From an uncultured Alphaproteobacteria bacterium (GTDB taxonomy: Bacteria; Pseudomonadota; Alphaproteobacteria; HIMB59), in assembly GCA_902518505.1 (NCBI GenBank), contig CABYGG010000001.1, positions 124,001 through 188,000 on the forward strand: 64,000 bases of DNA. The letters run 5' to 3'. The position numbers were made by a program, and so were the translations under genes. Shown here piece by piece: positions 42,995 to 50,807 of this stretch; position 1 is the first letter of the stretch, and every line of letters begins with the position of its first letter. A model generated the notes under the pieces. The model did not search any database and was not told the DNA's origin. It worked only from the letters and a program-made list of their open reading frames with translations.

Positions 42995-45268
42995 ATGGTT
43001 AATCAACTTGTAGCAGCAATAAAACCCTCTCAAATTCCGGGTTCTGATCCTCAGTCAACAAAATACTTAATCGTTCCAATATTTATATTTTTTGCACTAA
43101 TGATTTTTGCGATGATTAGAGGACCACAAATAATTTCAGGCTCGGGTATTGGAACTGCGATTATGGTTTCAACACCTCTTATTCTTGCGACTTATGCTCT
43201 TACCGCGTTGGCTTTAGCCGGCAGAGTGACGGTAGATTTATCAATAGGACCACTTATTGGTTTTATTAATGTAACGACAATACAACTTTATGCTGCAGGC
43301 TATATTCAATCGCCAGTTGCATATTTCATATGTGCTCTTGCAATAGGAGTAATTTACCAATTTCTTTATGCCTTAATCGTAATTTTTATAAGAGTTCAAC
43401 CAATAATAGTTGCCTTAAGTATGTTTCTTGCTTTCTCTGGTATTAATTTAGTTATTTTACCAAGACCAGGAGGAAGAGCACCTGATTGGATGTTATCTTG
43501 GAGTGCAGGAACTGAGGTAGTACAACCCACACTGATACTTTTAATTTTCTCGACACTTATTTGGTATGCACTAACTCATACTGCTTACTGGCAACATTTA
43601 AAATTAATGGGTTCAGATGAAAAGTCTGCCTATACAAGTGGAGTAAGAATTTACATTGTAAGAATTGGTGCTCATATTATTGGCGGAGTTTACGCTGCAC
43701 TCGCAGCTATTGCATTTACAGGTTTAATTGGTTCCGGAGACCCAACTCAAGGTACTACTTATACATTGATGGCAGTTACAGCACTTGTATTAGGTGGGTC
43801 AAGTTTAATTGGTGGAAGAGGTGGTGCGTTTGGAGCTATTCTAGGTTCAGTTAACATTTATTTGATAAATTTTATTCTATCAACTTTCAGGTTTGAAAGA
43901 TTTCAAAGTTTCGTTACAGACTTATCATACGGTGCGGTATTGGTGGCTTCTCTTTTAATACTTATTGCACTTCCTTATATTCAAAAAGCATTCAAAAATT
44001 TATCAGTTTTTGTATTTTTTATTATTGGAACATTAAGTGCTGCTGCTGTTCAAATTCATATGAAATTTGATCAAGTCACTAGAGGGACTGTGGGAGGTTT
44101 TGGAGGTAAATCTAAAGATGCTGAGATTTTTGAAAAAGCTCTTGAATCTGGAAGTGATTGTTTAATCACAGGTAAGGCATGCGCAGAGGGTGGAAATTCT
44201 ACAGTGTGGATGTTTATTGCTATCGGAATAGCAGCCTTGATTTATCTTGTTTATTTGCTTGTTAAACACAGAGATGGCCCAACAGTGTCTTTTATTATTG
44301 CCGCAATTGTTATTTTCTTCGGTTGTGTTTGGAGTGGCACGAGAGAGGCTTATTTCGTTAACGCTGATTTGGGTACCAACTTACAATATATTTTAAATTA
44401 TGCTCCTCAGTATTTTACATCTGAATATCTAAGAGTTGGTGCAGGATTGCCTGATTTTTCATCTTCCTCGAGTGCTTTGGTTGGCCTCGCTTACGCTGTC
44501 GCAACTTTAGGAGGAATAGTTTTCTTTACATCTGCGATAGTAATAATTGCTATGCCAAGATTTAGAAAAGAAATCAAAACACAAACATTGGTATTATTTG
44601 CAATAGCAATTTCATTTATTGTATTTGCTGCAATATCTTATTACGGCATTGAGTCAAATAGACAGAGTTTCTTTGGGATAGATGGATACGCTGTAATACT
44701 AATTTTATTTTTACTTTTTTTACTTACGGCACCAACTCTTTTCTCGAATATCAATTTGAATAATGTTTTCATTATTTTCCTCGGTGTATTAGCAATACTC
44801 GCTGTATACTTTTTAGCCTCACCATCTGGAACAATTATTACTGATGATGGAAGTAAGTTTTACTCTCCAATTATTACAGAATTAATTGTAGGCGATACAT
44901 CATCAATAAACTATACAAGACCTATTCGCGGTGAATTTATCACAAGTGAAGTAACTTGGCTTAAAGAAGCAGCTCTAATTATATTTGCAATATTTGTATT
45001 TCAATTTTTTACATATTTAACAATGGGAGCAAAAATATCATTTGCTAGGTTCAGACCTTATATTGCTATTTTAAGTATAGCTGCATTAACATGGTCAGCG
45101 ATGTTCTTCGCAATTGGTTACCCTTATTGGAAAATGATTTTAATTACTGCAATTGGAATAGCTATTTCGCCTCTGATATGGCAAGCGTTTGGTGTTTATA
45201 AAATAAAATTAAAATCTCAAGAAGGACTTGAAAAATGGGGAGGTCTATCAGAAGATAGAAAAGTTTAG
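42995..45268 (+). CDS. ABC transporter permease with about 400 extra membrane-spanning residues
   Basis: This 757-residue protein has as its first 335 residues an RbsC-type permease (VDLSIGPLIGFINV, RVQPIIVALSMFLAFSGINLV, MGSDEKSAYTSGVRIY, MAVTALVLGGSSLIGGRGGAFG). After IALPYIQKAFKNL comes a second membrane part with roughly nine more spans and two loops, one with a Cys pair (ESGSDCLITGKACAEGG). I do not recognise this part. Permeases of this family normally stop at about 330-350. There is no sign of a frameshift or a joined neighbour. It follows the biotin carboxylase by five bases and precedes another enlarged permease. Confidence 0.83.
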   Translation: MVNQLVAAIKPSQIPGSDPQSTKYLIVPIFIFFALMIFAMIRGPQIISGSGIGTAIMVSTPLILATYALTALALAGRVTVDLSIGPLIGFINVTTIQLYAAGYIQSPVAYFICALAIGVIYQFLYALIVIFIRVQPIIVALSMFLAFSGINLVILPRPGGRAPDWMLSWSAGTEVVQPTLILLIFSTLIWYALTHTAYWQHLKLMGSDEKSAYTSGVRIYIVRIGAHIIGGVYAALAAIAFTGLIGSGDPTQGTTYTLMAVTALVLGGSSLIGGRGGAFGAILGSVNIYLINFILSTFRFERFQSFVTDLSYGAVLVASLLILIALPYIQKAFKNLSVFVFFIIGTLSAAAVQIHMKFDQVTRGTVGGFGGKSKDAEIFEKALESGSDCLITGKACAEGGNSTVWMFIAIGIAALIYLVYLLVKHRDGPTVSFIIAAIVIFFGCVWSGTREAYFVNADLGTNLQYILNYAPQYFTSEYLRVGAGLPDFSSSSSALVGLAYAVATLGGIVFFTSAIVIIAMPRFRKEIKTQTLVLFAIAISFIVFAAISYYGIESNRQSFFGIDGYAVILILFLLFLLTAPTLFSNINLNNVFIIFLGVLAILAVYFLASPSGTIITDDGSKFYSPIITELIVGDTSSINYTRPIRGEFITSEVTWLKEAALIIFAIFVFQFFTYLTMGAKISFARFRPYIAILSIAALTWSAMFFAIGYPYWKMILITAIGIAISPLIWQAFGVYKIKLKSQEGLEKWGGLSEDRKV

Positions 45269-45271
45269 TAA

Positions 45272-46663
45272 ATGGAGAAAAGAACTCATAATTTTTTAAA
45301 AGGACTTGGAATTCTTTTTGCTGTTGCTGCTGGGATAGGTACCGCAGTTCTTGGTTATGTAGATAGAACTGATTGGATACAGGTTGCATTTTACTCTGTA
45401 GCTGTTGTCGCCATTATTCTTTGGGGATGGCATTTTTTCTTAGTTAGATGGTCTTATCGATCTTTAGTAAAGGAAGATGGTTCTCAACCTACCGAAACTA
45501 CTGAAACCACAAGTAAAAGAAGCCTTTTTTGGGACCTTATTGCAAAGAACTGGATAGCTGTTACGGGATTCTTACTTCTTTTAGGTCTTTTTATACTACT
45601 GTGTTTCTTGGTACCCGGGTTCTTCTCAGGTAGAACAGTCGTATCAGCAATCATACTATTAGGTTTCTTAATCTTAGCATTTCTTGCATACAAATTTTTA
45701 AACATTAACAAAAGCGTAATTATAGGAGTCGCCGTATTAGTTGGTCTTTTTATAATAGGATCAGTTTCTATTGATGGCTTCTTATCATTGCAAAATATTA
45801 AATCTATGTTGGTTTTTGCTTCTTTCTTAGGGCTTGCAACTATTGGACAAACATTAGTTGTGATGTTAGGCGGCCTAGATTTATCAATACCATTTTTAAT
45901 TGGCGCAACTAATTTAGGATTAATGTCACTTATTTCACTTGGAGTCCCTCCTTGGCTTGCGTTTATAGTTATTCTTGCATTTGGCACGATCGTCGGGCTT
46001 TTTAATGGGTTGATAAGTTTTAATCTCCAAGGTCAATCACTAATAGTCACGCTTGGAGTTGGCTTCATGGTAGTAGGCGGAGTGCAGATATTGGTATCAC
46101 TTCCTACTGTTACAGGTGGAACTGTTTTTGGTGTTGTTCCAGATTGGTTAAAAAATTTGGCCTCATTAAATGGAAAATTTTTTGGTCTGCCAATACCTCC
46201 AGTTATTTTAATTTGGATATTGATTTCAATTTTATTAATTGTTGGACTTAGACACACTAAGTGGGGAAGGAATTTATATGCTGTTGGTGGAAAAAGGTTA
46301 TCTGCTGACAGATTGTCAATTTCTGAGAGAGCATATTGGGTTGGAGTTTATGTCATTAGTGGATTCACTTCTGCAGCAACCGGGGCAATGTTACTTGGTT
46401 GGAGTGGTGGAGGGTTCATTGGTGTAGGTGATCAATATTTATTTTTAACAGTGGCAGCTGTGGCTGTAGGAGGAACTTCCTTATTAGGTGGATATGGAGG
46501 ATACGGATTTACAGTAATCGGTGTTCTTGCACTTCAAGTCATTAGTACATTTTTGGCTGGACTAGGTTTAAGTTTTGAGGGGCAACAATTTATATTTGGT
46601 CTTCTTATTCTGCCTCTTGTTGCTCTTTATTCAAGAGCACCCCATATAAGGGAGCAAATATAA
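45272..46663 (+). CDS. ABC transporter permease with N-terminal membrane extension
   Basis: This 463-residue protein has from about residue 145 on an RbsC-type permease: ATIGQTLVVMLGGLDLSIPFLIG, GQSLIVTLGVGFMVVGGVQIL, LYAVGGKRLSADRLSISERAYW, LTVAAVAVGGTSLLGGYGGYG. Ahead of it lie about 140 residues with four predicted spans joined by a short polar loop (VKEDGSQPTETTETTSKRSLF), which ordinary members lack. It is three bases after the other enlarged permease, and the two should form a heterodimer with the ATPase encoded at 37600. The next gene, the rhodopsin, starts after a 124-base gap without an obvious terminator. Confidence 0.83.
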   Translation: MEKRTHNFLKGLGILFAVAAGIGTAVLGYVDRTDWIQVAFYSVAVVAIILWGWHFFLVRWSYRSLVKEDGSQPTETTETTSKRSLFWDLIAKNWIAVTGFLLLLGLFILLCFLVPGFFSGRTVVSAIILLGFLILAFLAYKFLNINKSVIIGVAVLVGLFIIGSVSIDGFLSLQNIKSMLVFASFLGLATIGQTLVVMLGGLDLSIPFLIGATNLGLMSLISLGVPPWLAFIVILAFGTIVGLFNGLISFNLQGQSLIVTLGVGFMVVGGVQILVSLPTVTGGTVFGVVPDWLKNLASLNGKFFGLPIPPVILIWILISILLIVGLRHTKWGRNLYAVGGKRLSADRLSISERAYWVGVYVISGFTSAATGAMLLGWSGGGFIGVGDQYLFLTVAAVAVGGTSLLGGYGGYGFTVIGVLALQVISTFLAGLGLSFEGQQFIFGLLILPLVALYSRAPHIREQI

Positions 46664-46762
46664 AAATAATGAGTTTAATCAACAGATTTTGTCGCTTTTA
46701 CAATGAATATTTATTTCAAAATATGAAACAAAAATTATTATTAATTAAAGAGGACGGGTAAT

Positions 46763-46795
46763 ATGTACCTAAGAGGAATAAGTTTTAATGAATAA
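46763..46795 (+). CDS. Possible 10-codon leader peptide overlapping the rhodopsin start
   Basis: ATG at 46763 opens a short frame (MYLRGISFNE, stop TAA at 46793-46795) with its own AGAGGACGG site upstream. Its stop overlaps the rhodopsin ATG at 46788, so ribosomes ending here could restart on the rhodopsin gene. Too short to judge by coding content. Confidence 0.3.
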   Translation: MYLRGISFNE

Positions 46796-47489
46796 AATGC
46801 TTCTCCCTTACGACATCGTAGGGGGGTCTTTCTGGTTAATTTCTGTTGGCATGATTGGTGCCACTTTATTTTTCTTTTTTGAGCGCAGCAAAGTAAGCTC
46901 GAGATTTCATACACCGATGACAATGATAGCTGTCGTATGCTTGATGTCCTCTATACATTATTTCTTCGTAAAAAATCTGTGGGTAGTCAGCGGCACCGCC
47001 CCAACTTTATTAAGATATATAGATTGGTTTCTTAACTTTCCAATGCTTGTACTTATTTTTTATGCAATGCTTATGTCAGTTGTCAAAGTTAAACAAGGCA
47101 TGTTCTGGAGATTATTGGTTGGAACTTTAGTTTTTGTTGTAGCAGGTTTCTTAGGTGCAGCGGGTTATATGAGCAAGACATTAGGTTTCATTGTTTGGTT
47201 GGCTGGATGGTTGTACATCCTTGGTGAGCTATATGTTGGAGAGGCTGGAAGAGCAAATGCTAGATGCGGAAACGAAAATGTACAAATGGTTTTCTTCTCA
47301 AACAGACTTATTATAACAATTGGATGGGCTATATATCCAATGGGATATTTCATAGAGCATTTGGGTGGGGGTATTGATCCCAACAGTGTTAATGTGATTT
47401 ATAATTTAGCAGACTTTTTAAATAAAATAGTTTTTGGTTTAATAATTTACAAAGCAGCAATACAAGACATGAGAGTTAATGGACAATAA
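46788..47489 (+). CDS. Flotillin-associated rhodopsin (proteorhodopsin-family, D-N-I motif)
   Basis: This 233-residue seven-helix membrane protein of the proteorhodopsin family has no cleavable signal. The retinal lysine is K213 (NLADFLNKIVFGL, K231 in proteorhodopsin numbering), and the counter-ion set R76, D79, D209 and H57 are kept. However, in RYIDWFLNFPMLVLI the positions equal to T101 and E108 are N83 and I90, giving D-N-I instead of D-T-E. The cytoplasmic proton donor is therefore missing, which argues against an efficient proton pump. L87 stands at the spectral tuning site (green-type residue). A GAGGAATAAG site precedes the ATG. A flotillin follows after 27 bases. This fits the FArhodopsin group described from SAR11, HIMB59 and Pseudothioglobus, whose function is unknown. 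Confidence 0.92.
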   Translation: MNKMLLPYDIVGGSFWLISVGMIGATLFFFFERSKVSSRFHTPMTMIAVVCLMSSIHYFFVKNLWVVSGTAPTLLRYIDWFLNFPMLVLIFYAMLMSVVKVKQGMFWRLLVGTLVFVVAGFLGAAGYMSKTLGFIVWLAGWLYILGELYVGEAGRANARCGNENVQMVFFSNRLIITIGWAIYPMGYFIEHLGGGIDPNSVNVIYNLADFLNKIVFGLIIYKAAIQDMRVNGQ

Positions 47490-47516
47490 CATCAACTTAG
47501 GAGGTGATAAATAGGT

Positions 47517-49505
47517 ATGAACATTACTAGTGGTGCAGATATTATTGCGATAATAATCTTAATAGCGTTAGCAATAGCAATTATAGTTTACTTGCTACAT
47601 TGGCTGTACAGGCGTTCCTCAAAGGAAATAGCGTTTGTTAGAACTGGTATGGGTGGTGAACAAGTTGTGATCAGCGGAGGTGCCTTCGTTTTACCTATTA
47701 TTCATAACATTACCTCAGTGGGTATGAAAACTCTTTGTATAGAGGTTCAACGAAACGGCAGTAAATCTTTTATTACAAAAAATAGAATGAGGGCAGAAGT
47801 AACGGCTGAATTCTATGTAAGAGTAGCTCCTACAACTGAAGCAGTCTCAATAGCCGCGCAAACATTGGGAAATAGAACATTAGAGCCTGATCATTTAAAG
47901 GAGCTTGTTCAAGGTCGATTTGTTGATGGACTAGGTGTTGTAGCCGCAAAAATGAGCCTTGATGAAATTCAAGAGAATAGATCTGAGTACATTAAAAATG
48001 TTGCAGCTCATGTTGAAGAAGCCATTAAGCACACTGGTTTGGAGTTAGAGACTGTTTCATTGACATCTCTTAACCAAGCACCCGTGGGTGTATTCGACCC
48101 TTCAAATACATTTGATGCTGAGGGTTTAACTCAAATAACAGAATTTACTCAGTCACGTAAAAAGAAAAGAAATGATATTGAGAAAGATACAGAGGTAAGT
48201 ATTCGAAATAAAAACCTCCAGTCTATCAAGCAAACTCTTGAAATCGAAAAAGAGGAAGAATTTTCAAAGTATCAACAAAAACGTGAAATCGAACAACAAA
48301 GAGCTATTGAAAATACTGAGACAGTAAAAACAAAAGCTGAGAAAGACAAAGAGTCTGAGCTGGCTGAAATCTCTTCAGAAAAAGATATTGAGATTGCAAA
48401 GATTAGCAAGAAAGACTTTGTTGAGATGGAAAAAAGTTTACAAGAAACTAAACTTATCCAAGAAATTGAGAAAAGAAGAAAAGAACAAAATGAGTTTAAA
48501 CAACAAACTTCTATCGAGATTAAACAAAAAGATATTGAGACAGAAAAAACTATTCTTGAATTAGAAAGAGATGTTGAATTCAGTCGTCTAGAAAAACAAA
48601 GATCAGTTGATATCAAACTTGCTGAGGAAAAAGCTCAAACAGCAAAAGAAGAAGCTAGAAAAAGGTATGAGTCTGAAGAGGCTTATATTATGGCTGAGGA
48701 GCAAATTAAAAATGCAAAAACTGCTCAACAGAAAAATGTTGATGCGTTCAAAATTGCTGCTGAGCAAGAGACAAGAGTCTTAGATATTGAAAAGGCAAAA
48801 AGAATAGAAATTGAAGAAAAGCAAAAACAAATGGAAGTTCTAGAAAAATCTAAGTCAGTCTTAAAAACTAAAATGGAAGAAGAAAATGCTCGCGCTAAGG
48901 CTGTAGAAGCTGAGGAAAAAGTAAACACCATTAGAGATGTTGAACAAGCTGAGAAGACAAAAGCTCTTGGAGTAATAGACGCTAGTAAAAATGCTGAGAG
49001 AGAAAAGTTAGCATCGATGGCTGCAAAAATTAGATATGAAATTGAAGCAGCTGGCAAAAAAGCCCTTAATGAAGCGGAAAATGCTAGAAGTGATGCAAGT
49101 AGAAGAAGTGCACTTAGACAAAAACTCGCTGAAAAAATTGAGGGTATTATTAGAGAATGGGTTAGACCAATGCAAAACATTGATTCAATTAAAGTTGTCG
49201 ATGTAAATGGATTACCTGGATTTAGTCAGGGAGGAGGTGCTGAAGGAAGCGGCAACGCTGATAACCCCTCTGCGTCCTCAGGTGGATATTCCAAAAAAGG
49301 ATCTTTAGCAGATAATGTTGTGAATTCTGCTCTTCGATATAGAGCACAACAGCCGTTCTTAGATAGTCTTTTAAAAGAAATTGGTATGTCGCCCGGTGAG
49401 GCAAGTAATATCAGGAATATTTTAGGTGACTACGATGATCCTAAGAAGGACAAGCATATGAGATTTGATGAACAAGCCACAAAGACACCCAGGAAAAAGA
49501 AATAG
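47517..49505 (+). CDS. Flotillin-like SPFH-domain protein
   Basis: This 662-residue protein has one N-terminal membrane span (IIAIIILIALAIAIIVYLLHWL, about residues 8-30), then an SPFH/band 7 domain to about 190 (FVRTGMGGEQVVISGGAFVLPIIHNITSVGMKTLCIEVQR, RMRAEVTAEFYVRV, LVQGRFVDGLGVVAAKMSLDEIQENRSEYI). A very long charged coiled coil (about 195-545) with Ala-Glu repeats follows, then a Gly/Ser-rich linker and a basic end. Flotillins build ring-shaped oligomers that organise membrane microdomains. The layout is that of the YqiK/YuaG group. A strong AGGAGGTGAT site stands before the ATG. No NfeD-type partner, usual for such proteins, was seen beside it. Confidence 0.93.
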   Translation: MNITSGADIIAIIILIALAIAIIVYLLHWLYRRSSKEIAFVRTGMGGEQVVISGGAFVLPIIHNITSVGMKTLCIEVQRNGSKSFITKNRMRAEVTAEFYVRVAPTTEAVSIAAQTLGNRTLEPDHLKELVQGRFVDGLGVVAAKMSLDEIQENRSEYIKNVAAHVEEAIKHTGLELETVSLTSLNQAPVGVFDPSNTFDAEGLTQITEFTQSRKKKRNDIEKDTEVSIRNKNLQSIKQTLEIEKEEEFSKYQQKREIEQQRAIENTETVKTKAEKDKESELAEISSEKDIEIAKISKKDFVEMEKSLQETKLIQEIEKRRKEQNEFKQQTSIEIKQKDIETEKTILELERDVEFSRLEKQRSVDIKLAEEKAQTAKEEARKRYESEEAYIMAEEQIKNAKTAQQKNVDAFKIAAEQETRVLDIEKAKRIEIEEKQKQMEVLEKSKSVLKTKMEEENARAKAVEAEEKVNTIRDVEQAEKTKALGVIDASKNAEREKLASMAAKIRYEIEAAGKKALNEAENARSDASRRSALRQKLAEKIEGIIREWVRPMQNIDSIKVVDVNGLPGFSQGGGAEGSGNADNPSASSGGYSKKGSLADNVVNSALRYRAQQPFLDSLLKEIGMSPGEASNIRNILGDYDDPKKDKHMRFDEQATKTPRKKK

Positions 49506-49514
49506 GTATAAAAC

Positions 49515-49904
49515 ATGAGTATAGATGTAAAATCCTGGGCAAAAAAATATAAAGAGCTTACTGAAAAAGATGAAACCATAAAAGCGATGGCTAAATATTA
49601 TACTTGTTCATTTCTTTTCGACATGGGTAGTGTGAAAGTAATTATCGAGATGCATGATGGAAAGGTAAAAAATATTAATACCAACCCTGGAGGTTTAGAT
49701 CCATATGACTTTGCATTAAGGGCATCAGAGCAAACATGGAGAGAGTTTGCAAAGCCTGTTCCAAAACCTATGTTTCATGGTATCTATGCAGCCTCATTTA
49801 GAGAAGACCTTAAAATCGAGGGTAATCATTTAGTCTTAATGCAAAATCTTAGAAACTTTACTGTTCAATTTGAATTGCTAAGACAATCAGGAGTCCCAGT
49901 ATGA
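49515..49904 (+). CDS. Probable SCP2-type lipid-carrier domain protein
   Basis: This small soluble protein of 129 residues, on my reading, has the sterol-carrier-protein-2 pattern: a beta-rich first half (SFLFDMGSVKVIIEMHDGKVKNINTN), then DPYDFALRASEQTWREFAK, a middle gap and ASFREDLKIEGNHLVLMQNL, which matches the D-L-K-I-E-G-N step before the last helix of SCP2 folds. SCP2 domains bind fatty acids, sterols or other hydrophobic molecules. It follows the flotillin by nine bases, so it may deliver a lipid or retinoid-like ligand to the same membrane patch. The family call rests on pattern recall and is moderate. Confidence 0.55.
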   Translation: MSIDVKSWAKKYKELTEKDETIKAMAKYYTCSFLFDMGSVKVIIEMHDGKVKNINTNPGGLDPYDFALRASEQTWREFAKPVPKPMFHGIYAASFREDLKIEGNHLVLMQNLRNFTVQFELLRQSGVPV

Positions 49905-49929
49905 TCAAGAGAATTGAAAGGAAAAATTT

Positions 49930-50793
49930 ATGGCAGTAAAACATCATGACCCAATAGGTAGATACGTTACCATCGAGGTAGATGGTCAACAGTATAAAGT
50001 CTTTTATCTTTCAAATGGAAAAGGCACTCCATTAGTATGTCAGCATACTGCTGGATGCCACAATCATCAGTGGAGAGGATTACTGGAAGATGAAGAAATT
50101 ACTCAAAATTATCAAGTTATCGCTTACGACCTTCCAAGACATGGTAAATCAGATCCACCTCATAATACAGAATGGTGGAAAGAGGAGTACAAATTAACAG
50201 CAGAGCATTACTGTAATTTTATTGTAGAACTTTGTAAGGCCTTAGACCTTGAAAACCCTATATTTATGGGTTCTTCTTTTGGAGGAAACGTGGCTCTTCA
50301 ATTAGCTCTGAAGTATCCTAATAAATTTAAAGCTGTCATTCCTGTCGAGGCTGCGCATTATTCCCCTGGCTTTTATATTGATTGGTGGAGGCATCCTCAT
50401 GCCAATGCAGCTCAAGTGTGTGGTAGTGGAGTTTGGGATTTAATGGCCCCACAATCTCCAGATATGGATAGATGGTTAACTTGGCATTATTACACTCAAG
50501 GATCAGAGGCTTTTAAAGGAGACCTTCATTTTTATTCAGTTGATCATGATTTAAGAGATGAGCTTCAAAATATCGATGGTCACAAGTGCCCTGTTATCAT
50601 GCTGACTGGTACCTATGACTACCTAACCCCTCCCGAAGCAACAGAAGATACTGCCAGACAAATAAAAGGAGGAGTTTATATTGAAATGAGAGATATTGGT
50701 CATTTCCCGATGAGTGAAAACCATGAAGTCTTTAGAGTATATTTATTAGAGGCACTCAGAATTATTAAGGAAAAGACTGATTACAACTCTTAA
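49930..50793 (+). CDS. Alpha/beta hydrolase
   Basis: This 287-residue cytoplasmic hydrolase has the nucleophile elbow FMGSSFGGNVAL (Ser in GSSFGG), VIAYDLPRHGKSDPP, the catalytic Asp region LTGTYDYLTPPEA and the catalytic His in RDIGHFPMSE. The group includes esterases and C-C or C-N hydrolases. It has GAAAGGAAAAATTT before its ATG. It follows the SCP2-like gene closely and precedes the symporter and the dimethylformamidase genes, so it could serve either the rhodopsin/flotillin module or amide breakdown. The substrate is unknown. Confidence 0.82.
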   Translation: MAVKHHDPIGRYVTIEVDGQQYKVFYLSNGKGTPLVCQHTAGCHNHQWRGLLEDEEITQNYQVIAYDLPRHGKSDPPHNTEWWKEEYKLTAEHYCNFIVELCKALDLENPIFMGSSFGGNVALQLALKYPNKFKAVIPVEAAHYSPGFYIDWWRHPHANAAQVCGSGVWDLMAPQSPDMDRWLTWHYYTQGSEAFKGDLHFYSVDHDLRDELQNIDGHKCPVIMLTGTYDYLTPPEATEDTARQIKGGVYIEMRDIGHFPMSENHEVFRVYLLEALRIIKEKTDYNS

Positions 50794-50807
50794 TTCAAGT
50801 TTGAGTT

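Noticed and set aside
45484-45987. Minus-strand ORF of 167 residues
   Set aside because: It lies fully inside the permease gene on the other strand, has no ribosome binding site and shows no domain.
46788-47489. Ordinary proton-pumping proteorhodopsin
   Set aside because: The E108 donor is Ile and T101 is Asn, the gene lacks a signal peptide, and no retinal synthesis genes are nearby.
48272-49180. Minus-strand ORFs of 114 and 151 residues
   Set aside because: They are antisense to the flotillin coiled coil. Their Ser/Phe/Leu-rich composition is the mirror of Glu/Lys/Ala codons.
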